Part shown: one piece after another, positions 41,009 through 51,574 of the stretch
Layout of the letters: each line of letters opens with the position of its first letter
Position numbering within the stretch: position 1 is the stretch's first letter
Origin: Paramoeba atlantica
Lineage: Eukaryota > Discosea
Assembly (NCBI GenBank): GCA_977017575.1
Contig: CDRNVI010000021.1
Coordinates: forward strand, 620,001 to 684,000
Length of the DNA: 64,000 bases
Direction: 5' to 3'
Program-made: the position numbers and the translations under genes
Notes under the pieces: generated by a model
The model's input: only the letters and a program-made list of their open reading frames with translations
What the model was told of the DNA's origin: nothing
Databases searched by the model: none

Positions 41009-41665
41009 GTGGTGGACACCCCATTGCGTCCTTCCAAAGTTCACTGCGTACCATTGCCTGTGGAGTTCGACCTAGCACGATTGACACAACACGTTAAGAA
41101 CCGTCATAGCACCTGGACAACGCACACGCCAGGATGTCAATGGTCGGGCATAACTTGTAATTCGCAGGATTCCATAGTGGAAATTGACTGGACGAAGAGA
41201 ATGCTACGGGGCCTACTTACATGGTTGTATATTCCGAGTACGATTCTGACTTTCGATGCAAGCAGTAACTTTTTTAACGGAGTCCTTGAGACCGATACAC
41301 GTTGGGTTTCTCTACAGGTATTTTTTATCTCGGATAATCTTATGACAGGAGAATTTCCTTCGGAGAAGCTACCCTTCAATTTGGAGCATTTGGATCTCAG
41401 TTATAACGCTTTATCGGGTGTAGTAGATTTCACGACACTGCCTGTTACTCTACAGAGCTTATGGATAGTGGGTAATCGCTTCGAAGGTGTGCTAAATTTA
41501 TCGTGTCTTCCTCCTCTAATTGTTGAAATGAATCTATCGCGTAATCAATTTACTGGTGCAGCCGATTTTTCTTTGCTACCTGATTCACTGATCTGTATTA
41601 ACGTCACGGGGAATCAGATCTCATCCTTTAAACCCGATTCTTTGCCGGCATTTGTGTTAGCATGA
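41009..41665 (+). CDS. Leucine-rich repeat protein, paralogue 6 (start unresolved)
   Basis: About 218 codons: cap VDTPLRPSKVHCVPLPVEFD, then STWTTHTPGCQWSGITC, followed by about six LRRs (FDASSNFF, LDLSYNALSG, VVDFTTLPVTLQSLWIVGN). This frame has no ATG before the cap: it runs back to TAA at 40994. An ATG at 40956 in another frame encodes a hydrophobic, signal-like leader (MFSKFPIYLNFLLKTYFL) that would meet the cap frame at the six-T run 41003-41008. A homopolymer sequencing error, a real frameshift or a dead gene are all possible. Confidence 0.7.
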   Translation: MVDTPLRPSKVHCVPLPVEFDLARLTQHVKNRHSTWTTHTPGCQWSGITCNSQDSIVEIDWTKRMLRGLLTWLYIPSTILTFDASSNFFNGVLETDTRWVSLQVFFISDNLMTGEFPSEKLPFNLEHLDLSYNALSGVVDFTTLPVTLQSLWIVGNRFEGVLNLSCLPPLIVEMNLSRNQFTGAADFSLLPDSLICINVTGNQISSFKPDSLPAFVLA

Positions 41666-41962
41666 ACATAGTCATCCTGAGTAAGATAGTTGTGAGTAAG
41701 ATAGTTGAGTAAGATACTTGGCCGTTTTATTGTTTGAATTATTTTTATGTTTTTTTTCTTATTTTATAGTTTAGATTGAAGTTCGTAATGGATGGACTTC
41801 CATCACTTTCATTCGTCCATTTTCAGTCCACTTCAGGAGGATGTATTCTTTCTGTCAACAATAGTACATTTAGAGCCACATTTAGTCGTTAAAAAAGCGC
41901 TATTTATCTTGCAACAAACTTTTTTACAAAGATAACGATATTTCAATTCTTGCCTCTGATAC

Positions 41963-42355
41963 ATGTTACGACTGAGTAAACACAGTCTAAGACCTTTCCG
42001 CCAGACCCGTTTTCGTTATGGACGCCCACCTCCGATACCATACTTTCTACACGGAAAGGAGTGGGGTTCGTACGACCCGGAACAAGCTCCACGGGGTTCT
42101 GAGTGCACGGGTCTATTTTGTGTACCGTACACTGGGCTTTTCACTCCTCTACGATTCGTCGATCCTTTCTGGCAGATGAATCGATTTACAGCCCTTGGCA
42201 AGGAAGGGTACTTTTGTACTCCTTTTTTTCTTTTCTTGGGTTGGCTGATCTATTATTACGTACCAATGACTGCGATGTACGGAGATAAGCTCCCACCAGA
42301 GGAAGTAGATTGGAATGATGAAAAGACGGGGTATTTACCAGATAGGTTGCAGTAA
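41963..42355 (+). CDS. Small mitochondrial single-pass membrane protein
   Basis: 130 aa. The basic start MLRLSKHSLRPFRQTRFRYG reads as a mitochondrial presequence; one membrane helix lies near residues 85-103 (PFFLFLGWLIYYYVPMTAM), followed by an acidic tail EEVDWNDE. This layout is typical of accessory respiratory-chain subunits of kinetoplastids, but I do not recognise the specific family. Codon use and upstream T-rich tract support a real gene. Confidence 0.65.
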   Translation: MLRLSKHSLRPFRQTRFRYGRPPPIPYFLHGKEWGSYDPEQAPRGSECTGLFCVPYTGLFTPLRFVDPFWQMNRFTALGKEGYFCTPFFLFLGWLIYYYVPMTAMYGDKLPPEEVDWNDEKTGYLPDRLQ

Positions 42356-42897
42356 AGAGTACATTGTTGTGAAGGAGTACCTCATCCTACATTTTTGACC
42401 TCATCCTATATTTTAGAAGGTGTTCGTGCAGATATTTTCGTGTATCTAATTTTCATAAATTATTTAAATTAATAACGTGCACCCTTTAAATTTTCCAATT
42501 ATCTTTTTAGATTTTCAAGTCCATTGAGACCTTTAATTTTTTAAAGTTAAGTTTAATATCAAATCGCACATTTCAAAATAGTACTAACATTCAACAGAAT
42601 TCGGTATTCAGTCCCCCAATTCCATTCTTTTTTTGCTATTCCTAAGAAGGTTGTTTCGCATTGCTTATTGCAATATTTGTTTATATAGCAAACTTATCTG
42701 TTCACTCTTTATCATTATCTTTTAATCGAGTAAGGCGCTGTACTTACTGTATATTATATTCGCTCGAGGTCCACATTGTATTTCTAAGTCCTATAGCTCC
42801 ATTAATCTTGCTTGGAGTCTTAAACGGAGCCCCTCACATCTTGCTTCACAGGACACCGACAATTCACCCACTTGCATCATAACCGTAAATAAGAGCG
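42356..42897. other. AT-rich spacer
   Basis: No gene or paired repeat seen. Pyrimidine-rich stretches at 42610-42650 and 42700-42725 could carry acceptor sites for the next gene. Confidence 0.5.
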
Positions 42898-45800
42898 ATG
42901 ATACCAAAACAAATCGATGAATCCTCTACCTCAGAGTTGGGATCATTGAAAAACTCTACTTCCCTAAATACATTAGGTACACCTGAAGACTTTTGTCAGG
43001 CCTCGAATTTTAAAACCAATTTTCTAAGAGAGGAACCGAATACAAATTCACAGTCTAAAAATTCGCCCCATTCACCAGAGTCTAATAAGGACACCACCCT
43101 GGAAGACAATTCCTATTTGGATATGCTAGGTGCGCTTGGTCTGAATTTTTCTAGCACGTCGCCATATACGGGAGAAGCCTCTGAAAATAGTTTTACGTTA
43201 CATTCCATTCAGGAGACTTCTCAAGACAAACCTTTATCTTCCTTTGCTTCAGCCTGGTCTTTTTCAGAATCTGACGAGAAGATAAATGCGAAATTCCCTT
43301 CAGTTAACAGAGACGCGAGCACTATCAAAGCTGCAGCCGATAAAACATATTTTGAATATAACGCACCGAACAACTATCAAGAAACTATTCAGGTTCCTTT
43401 TTCGCCTATCAATAAGATATTGGACTCTGCGGATTCCGCATCTTCATATGCAGGTTCGGACATATCTACGGGTATATGGACTGCGTATGAATTTGCTCCA
43501 GATACAGTCGATGTAACGAACCAAAACAGTGCAGAAATGGAACCGATAGGAAGTGAGGTACGCTGTGGATTCCAGAATACTAAAGAAGATAAATGGGTGG
43601 AAAAGGCTCTTCAAAAAACTCTAACACAGACGGCAAAATCTTTCGAGGTCGACAATGTCTCTTCTTTTGTTGTCAATGACATATCGGAACAACATAGTAC
43701 TAATTTAAAGTTAAATGAAGAAACGAATAATCTGGATCAGATAGAGAACAAAAATCAACCGACATGGGCATTGAGCTCACAAGACTATGCATCAGCCAAA
43801 AAGACGTTACCAGCTCCAACCAACAGCCTTACACCTCCACTGCTAGATTCCGAGGGTAAAACGAATTGTGCAGCATCCTCAGTGGAGCATTCGTCCATCA
43901 ATCTCTTGCCCACTATGACCCATTCCCGTGTAAATCCATCATTTTCCCTTCAAAACACTTCGGAAGATCCGGAAAAGAGGGCAATACATCCGGTAAGTTA
44001 TTTTTCCTCTTCCTGGGCAACCCCTCCGCAGGAAAATAATTCTACTCAAAAGACTAATCCCGTTTTGAAAGAGGTCACGCATTCTAATACTTTTTCTACT
44101 CGGCGTCCCATTGTTCCAGCTATTCCCTTACCTGCACTCCTTGGGACGGACCCTGGGCCCTTTCCATTTCCGGTGAATCAGATTCCTCCCATAGATCGCA
44201 CCACGATATCTTCTCAATTGCAAGAGTTTCCTACCCTCCCATTTCAGCAACGAAATCTCCCGCCCAAGGCAAGCAGCGTCGTGATACCAGGCCCTCCGAA
44301 TGCTCCGCAAGTTGGACAGCTCACAGCTACTCATCGAAAGGACCACTATCTTCCCGTCACTGAAATCTCATCAATGCAACAACAATCTACGGAAAATGTT
44401 CCGGAGGAGGAGCTCGCCTTGACGCACTGCACATGGATTGTCAATCCCGATTTGGAGAGCTATCGCAACGAAGGTGTTAAAGGCACCTCTGGGCAACGTG
44501 GCCCGATGTCCGGTGCAGTTAGCTATCATGTCATTCAATTTCGAAGCCTGATCCAGCACTGCTTTTACCTCCCTATCCCAGAATGGCTCTATGAGACGCC
44601 CAGCGTAAATCTCTATCGCACACCCGAAGGTCTATATGGCTTATTTGTCGGGCAAAGTACATACCGCACTACACCTCTGGTACTGCACTACCTCTTTCGA
44701 CGTATTTGCAACGTTGAGTTGGTATATGTGGAGGTCATGCGCCGACAACCCTGCGCTTTCTTCTACGTTTATTGCCGTACCGAATCGGAACGCTCCCGGG
44801 CAATTGCGTTGCTACACAAAAAAGTTCTCATGGATGCCCACGGTGCATGGGTGGCGAAAACTACAGCGCAGGAAACCGCCCTGCGTGAGTTTGTCTCCAC
44901 CGATCGCGACAAGATGTTCCCCGCAGTACCTTTGCCACGGCAATGCCTTGTGGTGGAGTTACGCACGGCCGTGCGAAACACGCGAGGGGGTCAGTCTTCC
45001 AATGTCAGCTCGACCACCGCACTTCCTACAACTATGGCCCCGGTGCCGCTAAATGCCTCCGTCAATCCTCCTCCTGTGTTGCAACCCCACCGAGACAGGG
45101 CACGGACATCATTTGGGCCTACACAACTGCAAGGCGCTGCCCCTCTCTCCCTGTCACAGTCGCCTTCGTTGCAGTTGCCGAAGACGTTCCCCGGCCCTAC
45201 AGCACCGACACAATCACAGTCTTTAACACTGCCCCTTCACTCGCATTTGGCACAGCATGTGTCCTCTATATCTACTCCACCATCTGGAAGACTTGAAGAA
45301 AAAGAGAAAGAGCGGGCCCCCATGGCGCCACCTCCCACCCCTCCTCTATCCATGAATATGCCACTCCCCACGCCATCGCTCCCGGGTTTGCCACTCCACC
45401 AAGCGAAATATCCAGAATCCATAACACCTCCCTCCCTTCCACCCCTCTCCTCTTCGTCCGATCCACCCCCCTCACAAAGCCTCTCCTCCCTGAACCGCAA
45501 CGCCCCCCAGTTCTTTCCCAGCCACCCCATCCCCCATCCCTCCCCCGATACCCTCTTGTCCACCCCCACCGGCACTGGCGAAACCCGACCTCTGTCTCAC
45601 CCCCACAACCGACAACCCCCCACCCCCCCTTACCCCCTGCCCCCCCACCCTCCTTTCCCCCACGGCGGCTCTACCCCCACCCTCCCCTCCCTACCCCCCT
45701 ATGACCCCAACCGGCCTCATCCCCCCACTACCCGTAGTCATACCCGTGGGAGCAGTAGTAACACACCTACGCTCACTTCACTACCCAGCAACACCAGCAC

Positions 45801-46020
45801 CAGCAACACCACCCTCAGCCCCAACCCTCCCCTCTCTACCCTCCCCCAGCCTCTCCCCCTCCCCCCCGCTGCCCACCCACGGCCAGGGTCCCACCCCCTA
45901 CTCCCCCCCTTCCCCCCTCCCCTGTGGGGCCTTCCCCCCCTACCCCCCCGTGGGCTTCCCCTGGGCGCCCCTCCCCCGATGCCCACGCTCCCGAACACAG
46001 CAAGGGGGGGAGCGTTTCAA

Positions 46021-46052
<32 letters not shown>

Positions 46053-46647
46053 GCAGCCATCTGCTGCTGCAGCTGCAGTTACTCCGGGAATGGCCTCGAG
46101 TCCCTCAGGGGGGTTTGCCCCCGGGAGTGGTGGGAGGGAAGGGGTGACGCAACGGAGAGGTGGAGGGATGGGGATGGGGGGTGCGACGGGGGGCGTGATG
46201 GCTGTAGGGGGGAAAGGGATGGGATGGGGAGAAGGGGGAGGGGGTGAGAGGGAGGGTGGGGGTGTAGGGGGTACAGTGCAACAGGAAGGGGTGGGAGGTG
46301 GGAAGGAGGGGATGAAGAGGGGGTGGGAGGGAAGTATGGAGCAGGGTGTGTCGGGGGTGGTGGTGTCGGAGTTGGAAAACCGGAAAGGGTTGTCGCAGGA
46401 AGTTGACGTGGGTTCTACTACGGAAGTATCGCGTGCCGCAACAAATGTAACTGAGGTGCAGGTGGAAGGAGAAGCGGGGAATCGGAGAATAGCTTCCTCG
46501 GAAGCGGCAGGATTTGCTTCTAGCTCGGTACCAAAGCCTCGGATGGCATTTACTACCACAACTTCTACCATGGAATGGAGCAAAACAAGTCAAGTCATGC
46601 AGCTCAATCGAAATGTGTTCTCCATCGAGCCTGAATCTTTGGAGTGA
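42898..46647 (+). CDS. Giant low-complexity protein with RRM-like domain
   Basis: 1249 aa. Residues 1-500 are Ser/Thr/Asn-rich and disordered. About 550-680 hold a folded RRM-like unit (VNLYRTPEGLYGLFVGQSTY, FFYVYCRTESERSRAIALLH, HGAWVAKT), in style close to CPEB-type or kinetoplastid RNA-binding proteins. Then come a Pro-rich tract of about 250 residues, a run of 12 Gln followed by Ala (46018-46080), a Gly/Met-rich tract and a Ser/Thr-rich tail. Such composition suits a phase-separating mRNA regulator, by inference. The coding strand changes from almost pure C (45,300-46,000) to almost pure G (46,090-46,350). Confidence 0.8.
46018..46080 (+). repeat. CAG/CAA repeat and Ala codons inside the gene
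   Basis: CAGCAGCAG... with interspersed CAA encodes 12 Gln, followed by GCTGCTGCAGCTGCA encoding Ala. It lies exactly at the switch from C-rich to G-rich sequence. Confidence 0.9.
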
Positions 46648-47258
46648 GGTATTGGAAGTTTTCTATTTACTTGATAGAGTAGTATCAACAGAGTATATTA
46701 TAATGTTTCTTTAGCGTAAATTGTGCTGAATTCATGTTATAACGGGATGAGTGCCGTTTTAGAAAACGGAAAAGCATTTTTTATGCTCAACAAAACTCAA
46801 ATACTGAAAGGATAGTTTTTTTCTTAAAAATGTTTCATGTATTTTTCATATAGTATCTGGGAAAGTATGCACAGACACAAGCACTTATATAATTTCTCGC
46901 CCTTTGCATAGTATTCATACAATCGGTGCACTTTTTTTCAATCTTTTTGCCGCTGGATATTGTAGTGCTGTCGTTATGAATATTGCTACAGCTGCTAGCA
47001 AATTTAGTAAAATTTCAAAATCAATAGAGTAAATCCGCTCACAACAACTTCTTTCAACAGTTTATCACCCACTATGTTTTGCCTTTAAACTGTGTTTATT
47101 TTTGTGTTTTTGACACTTCACTATTCAAACGAGCACAACTCGAGGCTTGTACTCGAGTCTTATAAGTTTTGTATCATTTGAATAGCACACAAACCTTGGG
47201 AATATATTTCTTTAACAAATTAGATTTTAGTTTCCTCGTAGTTTCTTTGTGCTCGCCA
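46648..47258. other. AT-rich spacer upstream of HMG-CoA reductase
   Basis: No gene seen. A T-rich tract and TTTAGTTTCCTCGTAG (to 47241) precede the ATG at 47259. Confidence 0.5.
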
Positions 47259-48710
47259 ATGTTTCGCTTCCTACGACGTCGTCTTGAACAAAGGAAACTC
47301 ACCGATAAAGAAATTCTAAAACAACTTCGGTGTCAAAAAATTTTACCTCGCGAACTCGAAGCGAAACTACATCCCGACTACACGCGCGCTGTTCACTTGC
47401 GTCGAACTTACATCGAGTCTCTCCTACCCAAGCCAGCGAGGCCGAAAAACACTTCCCAAAAACGTAGCCCAATACCAAACTCCAAAAAAGCCACCCCATC
47501 TACCCTTTCCACCCCCTCTACCACCCCCGACACTCCCCCCGACACCCCCCTCGCCCCCCTCCCCTACCACCCCTACCCCTGGTCCTCCGTCTCCGGCCGC
47601 AACTGCGAAAACGTCATCGGGTTCGTCCCCCTCCCCGTCGGTCTCGCCGGCCCCCTCACCCTCGACGCCCACTACACCCCCCACCTCCCCCTCGCCACCA
47701 CCGAGGGCGCCCTGGTCGCCTCCACCTCCCGCGGCGCCCGCGCCCTCTCCGCCCACCCCCCCGGCGTCACCACCCGTCTCACCCACCCCGGCATGACCCG
47801 CGCCCCCGTGCTCGCGCTCCCCAGCCTCGACCGGGCCGCCGCGCTGCAACAATGGTGCCAGCACCACTTTGCCGAGATCGCAGCCGCCTTCGACGCCCCC
47901 TCCCGGTTCGCCCGGCTCCGGGCCCTCCACGTCACGGTGGCCGGGAACAAGGCGTTCCTGCGGTTCGCCGCGACCACCGGGGACGCCATGGGGATGAATA
48001 TGGTCACCCAGGGGGCCGCCGCCGCGGTGGGGTTCATCACACGCGCCGCGTTCCCCGAGGCCGTGCTCGTGAGCCTCAGCGGGAACGCGTGCGCGGACAA
48101 GAAACCCGCGGCGGTGAACTGGGTACGGGGCCGCGGGCGGGGGGTGTGCGCGGAGGGGGTGCTGTCGGGGCAGACCCTGGGGAGGGTGCTGAAGACCACC
48201 GCGGGGGCGTTGATGGAGGTGCACCATTGTAAGGTGATGTTGGGCTCCGCGGTGGCGGGGTCGGTGGGGGGGTTTAACGCGCACGCGGCGAATGTCGTCG
48301 CGGCACTGTTTGTGGCGTGTGGACAGGATGTGGCGCAGGTTGTGGAGAGCGCGCAGTGTGTGACGGATATGCAGGTGGAGGGGGGGGATGGGATTCGGGT
48401 CTCGGTGACGATGCCTTGTGTGGAGGTCGGTACCGTGGGTGGGGGGACGGAGCTGCCGGCACAGAAGGCGATGCTGCGACTGCTGGGGTGTGCCGGGGCG
48501 TGTGAGGAACGACCCGGGGCGCATGCCGATAAGCTCGCGCGGGTGGTGTGTGGGGCGGTGTTGTGTGGGGAGGTCTCGTTGCTGGCGGCCCAGGCCACAG
48601 GGGACTTGTTGAGTGCACATATGAGGTTGAATCGGGGCCAGGGAGGTGGGTCGTGTGCCCCAGAGGGTGCAAAAAAGGGGAGAAAAGCGGGAAGGAGGGC
48701 TTCGCCTTAA
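47259..48710 (+). CDS. Soluble (kinetoplastid-type) HMG-CoA reductase
   Basis: 483 aa; makes mevalonate from HMG-CoA for sterol and isoprenoid synthesis. There is no sterol-sensing membrane domain; the start MFRFLRRRLEQRKLTDKEIL looks mitochondrial, as in trypanosomatids. All four catalytic residues are present: Glu in ATTEGALVAST, Lys in NACADKKPAAVNW, Asp in VACGQDVAQV and the C-terminal His in LLSAHMRLNRG. NADPH-binding DAMGMNMVTQG and ENVIGFVPLPVG are intact, so this is a class I enzyme. A Pro/Thr-rich linker (about 80-110) is unusual. Coding strand C-rich 47480-47960, then G-rich to 48660, even in conserved motifs. Confidence 0.96.
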   Translation: MFRFLRRRLEQRKLTDKEILKQLRCQKILPRELEAKLHPDYTRAVHLRRTYIESLLPKPARPKNTSQKRSPIPNSKKATPSTLSTPSTTPDTPPDTPLAPLPYHPYPWSSVSGRNCENVIGFVPLPVGLAGPLTLDAHYTPHLPLATTEGALVASTSRGARALSAHPPGVTTRLTHPGMTRAPVLALPSLDRAAALQQWCQHHFAEIAAAFDAPSRFARLRALHVTVAGNKAFLRFAATTGDAMGMNMVTQGAAAAVGFITRAAFPEAVLVSLSGNACADKKPAAVNWVRGRGRGVCAEGVLSGQTLGRVLKTTAGALMEVHHCKVMLGSAVAGSVGGFNAHAANVVAALFVACGQDVAQVVESAQCVTDMQVEGGDGIRVSVTMPCVEVGTVGGGTELPAQKAMLRLLGCAGACEERPGAHADKLARVVCGAVLCGEVSLLAAQATGDLLSAHMRLNRGQGGGSCAPEGAKKGRKAGRRASP

Positions 48711-48964
48711 CGTGGCATCCATACCACATAACCGTGGAGGTCATCAACATACTCCGTTTATTGATTATTTTCTAAACACTAAGCCTTTGTGTACGTCCAA
48801 AAAAGCATTTAGAAATTTGGTATATCGGGTCTTCTAATTGATATGTACGAGTCAAGTTTCTCTAACGACTTAACAAAGTATGATTCATAATTATTGCAAT
48901 ATTTTTCGGTTTCCTAAAAAACGTCATCCTTGTCGCTGATTCACTTTCCGCAATATTTTCTTAA

Positions 48965-49597
48965 ATGGCGCGCTTGTACTTCGGGTATCTGAGCATTCTT
49001 TCCGAAATCACGGCTGCTGATACTCCCTCCTATTTGCGTCCCAGCAAAATACGCGGTGTCGCTCTTCCTTCTGACTATGAACTTGTGTGTTTCATCCAAA
49101 ATATTTCTAACGCGGACTCCTCCTGGGTACCTGAAAGACCAGCATGCGAGTGGGCGGGTGTGTACTGCAATGCTCGACAAGAGGTAACCGAGGTGAACTG
49201 GGGTGGTAAACAACTACGGGGAACTCCGCGTTGGCAACACCTCCCTGAGACGCTTTTGTCCCTAGACCTTGGTGAGCGTAGTGGCGAATGTAACCACCTT
49301 TGTGGAGAAGTTGATTTTTGTGCACTTTCAAGTAAAATTACGGGATTGAGTTTGGAATTGAACAAGTTCTCAGGAGAGCTGGATTTGGCCAGTCTCCCCC
49401 AAACTTTGGTAGATGTGTTCCTACAAGACAATTTATTTTCCGGAGAAGTGGAGTTCACCAGTTTGCCTTTCGCGCTGCAACGTCTCGATCTATCTGGAAA
49501 TTCTGAGCTGCGTGGGGTGCTACATAGAAATAAAATACCTACCACGGTATCAACTATATGGATTGAAGGAACGAAAATTCGTCTGAAACGGGACTGA
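48965..49597 (+). CDS. Leucine-rich repeat protein, paralogue 7
   Basis: 210 aa. N-terminus MARLYFGYLSILSEITAADT, with a TAAD motif like paralogues 5 and 10, then cap LRPSKIRGVALPSDYELVCF and DSSWVPERPACEWAGVYC. About four LRRs follow (LDLASLPQTLVDVFLQDNLF, VEFTSLPFALQRLDLSGN). A Cys-containing stretch ECNHLCGEVDFCAL between cap and repeats is unusual for the family. No membrane anchor. Confidence 0.86.
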   Translation: MARLYFGYLSILSEITAADTPSYLRPSKIRGVALPSDYELVCFIQNISNADSSWVPERPACEWAGVYCNARQEVTEVNWGGKQLRGTPRWQHLPETLLSLDLGERSGECNHLCGEVDFCALSSKITGLSLELNKFSGELDLASLPQTLVDVFLQDNLFSGEVEFTSLPFALQRLDLSGNSELRGVLHRNKIPTTVSTIWIEGTKIRLKRD

Positions 49598-50023
49598 ATG
49601 CGTATTCCGTTCCGTAATAGTCGAAATGGGGTATTTTTGATGGTATTTTTTATCTATGAAAGACAGACTCTGTATTTTGGGGCGAATTTAAAAGAATTTT
49701 TGGGTCGAATTTAAAAGATATTTTGGGGCGAATTCGAAAGAGAATTTAAAAGCATGAACTTGCTCTAGGTTCGTGTTTCAAGTTGAAAACCTTGAAGAAA
49801 CGAAGAGAAAGTTGCGTAAAGGACACTCCTGTGTGCTCCATGGGAGTATCTTATTTTATGAAAAATATTTTTTTCAACTTTTTTTAGGTCTATTTTCCCA
49901 TTAGTTACACGGCTTTTAAAAAAATAGCGTTAAGGATTATGGTTTTTGAGCTCATATTTCCTTTCTTTAAAACATGCTGTACGTCTTTAAGACAGGATTT
50001 AAACTAACTTTTTTCATTAATTT
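49598..50023. repeat. Spacer with a short tandem repeat
   Basis: Three imperfect 23-bp units of TTTTGGGGCGAATTTAAAAGA at 49675-49745. No gene. Confidence 0.7.
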
Positions 50024-51298
50024 ATGACGCGCACCACTCTGGGCACCTGGCGCGGAGGTTTGCCTCGAATTTATTACCCATGGATGAAACCCGGAAGCCT
50101 TACCCGTCGGCACTTTGAAAAGATGCAAAACCCCTATGTGGATCTGGACAATGGTACTTCGATTTATTACCGCGACGTGCGGCAGCCTGCGGAGAGTGCG
50201 TTTGCTCAGGCCGACGCGTATGGCCCGAAGGGTTATGACAGTAATATTGATCTCCACAACGAATACAAGGTGGTTCCTGACGTCTACCCCGAGGGCTTTA
50301 CCTGGCGTCATCGTCTCAACACGGAGTACAACCAGTGGCGCAGCAACACCTGGTGGACACCTGAAATGATGCCCGCCGAGCACCGCGGCAGGTTTCTTTG
50401 TAATTTCTATCTTAACATGGTCGACATAGGCACACGTCGGATAAAGTTTGGACCTTTTGATTCCCGACACTGGAGTTATGTCTCGCTGTATGTTGGCACA
50501 GGAAAAGGAATGGCAGGATTTGGTGATGGCATTGGCCCTTCCATGCGGGAGGCTAAGACGGAGGCCGTTCGTAACGCTTTTGAGAATGTTATTGCAGTAG
50601 ACCTCGAGGATGAGGGGCCACGATACCCAGTAAACATCAACTATGAGGGAAAACGTATCCTACTTTACCCCTCGAATCGAATTTGTGGCCACGCGTTGTA
50701 CGCTGATATCCTGTGCGCCTTTGGGTTTAACCGTGGTGGTGTCAAATATGGACTCACAGCACACCGGACGCAGGGTAACGTCACTCCACTGATTGTCCGA
50801 GGTATTTTTGAGGCGATACGTCGCTACCGTAGCATTAATGAAGTCGCGCACTCCCGAGGTCGCGTCCCTGGTAGTTTATTACATAATTACTACCCCTACC
50901 TTGAGGAAGTGCGTCGGCGGAAGGGAATGATGGCGCAGCATCCTCAGGGAAAGGATCGACCCATGTTGTTTCATCCAAATCGTGTGGTGGACAACCGTCT
51001 GCCGGATCACTTGAAGAAGGGGTATTATGACGACGTTTATTGGCGCGACTTTTTTGCTGGTCAGGACCCTTCCCGACTACACGACCCCAAATTGGGACTC
51101 CGAGGGGATGAACAGCGCTCCCAGCTTACATTGAATCCTAACTACAAGGGTTCCACAACCCCAGGACGCCGCACTCTGGCGGATGTTTTGCAGCGTATGG
51201 GAAAGTCTATGAAGGATTTGTATTCCCTAGAAGTACGTAATCCGTATATTGATCAACCTATTTCGGAGCATTGGAAAGAAACGTATCCTTACACTTGA
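50024..51298 (+). CDS. Mitochondrial ribosomal protein uS5m
   Basis: 424 aa, a small-subunit mitoribosomal protein. The S5 core lies at about residues 150-270: the first S5 domain strands SYVSLYVGTGKGMAGFGDG, the helix MREAKTEAVRNAFENV, and the second domain VNINYEGKRILLYPS, ICGHALYADILCAFGFNRGG and TPLIVRGIFEAIRRYRS. Long N- and C-terminal extensions, Trp/Tyr-rich (FTWRHRLNTEYNQWRSNTWW), are typical of kinetoplastid mitoribosomal proteins, which wrap the reduced rRNA. The start MTRTTLGTWRGGLPRIYYPW could serve as a presequence. Even base composition. Confidence 0.88.
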   Translation: MTRTTLGTWRGGLPRIYYPWMKPGSLTRRHFEKMQNPYVDLDNGTSIYYRDVRQPAESAFAQADAYGPKGYDSNIDLHNEYKVVPDVYPEGFTWRHRLNTEYNQWRSNTWWTPEMMPAEHRGRFLCNFYLNMVDIGTRRIKFGPFDSRHWSYVSLYVGTGKGMAGFGDGIGPSMREAKTEAVRNAFENVIAVDLEDEGPRYPVNINYEGKRILLYPSNRICGHALYADILCAFGFNRGGVKYGLTAHRTQGNVTPLIVRGIFEAIRRYRSINEVAHSRGRVPGSLLHNYYPYLEEVRRRKGMMAQHPQGKDRPMLFHPNRVVDNRLPDHLKKGYYDDVYWRDFFAGQDPSRLHDPKLGLRGDEQRSQLTLNPNYKGSTTPGRRTLADVLQRMGKSMKDLYSLEVRNPYIDQPISEHWKETYPYT

Positions 51299-51574
51299 AG
51301 CTGTCTGTTTTGCTCAGGGTATGTCCGGAGCAACCTTTTTATTATTTTTGAAAATTAATCTTTACTAACATTGGCTCTCTATTGGAGAGTCTCTAGTATC
51401 GACGTTTGGTTTGCATAGTTCTAAGTCAAAGAAATAAAAAAAAATCTCTTATTACTTTTCTACGTTTTATTTGCTCTCCCAGTACACAGTAGTGTACGAC
51501 AATACACAATACGTAGCAATACATGTAGCATGCAAATCACCTTGTAAAACGTTTTCTCTTGAAACTTCTATTTC

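Noticed and set aside
47424-48722. Long minus-strand open frames opposite HMG-CoA reductase (and similar ones opposite transketolase and the 1249-aa gene)
   Set aside because: They are by-products of the GC-rich, skewed codon use of the sense genes; Pro/Gly/Arg/His-only composition.
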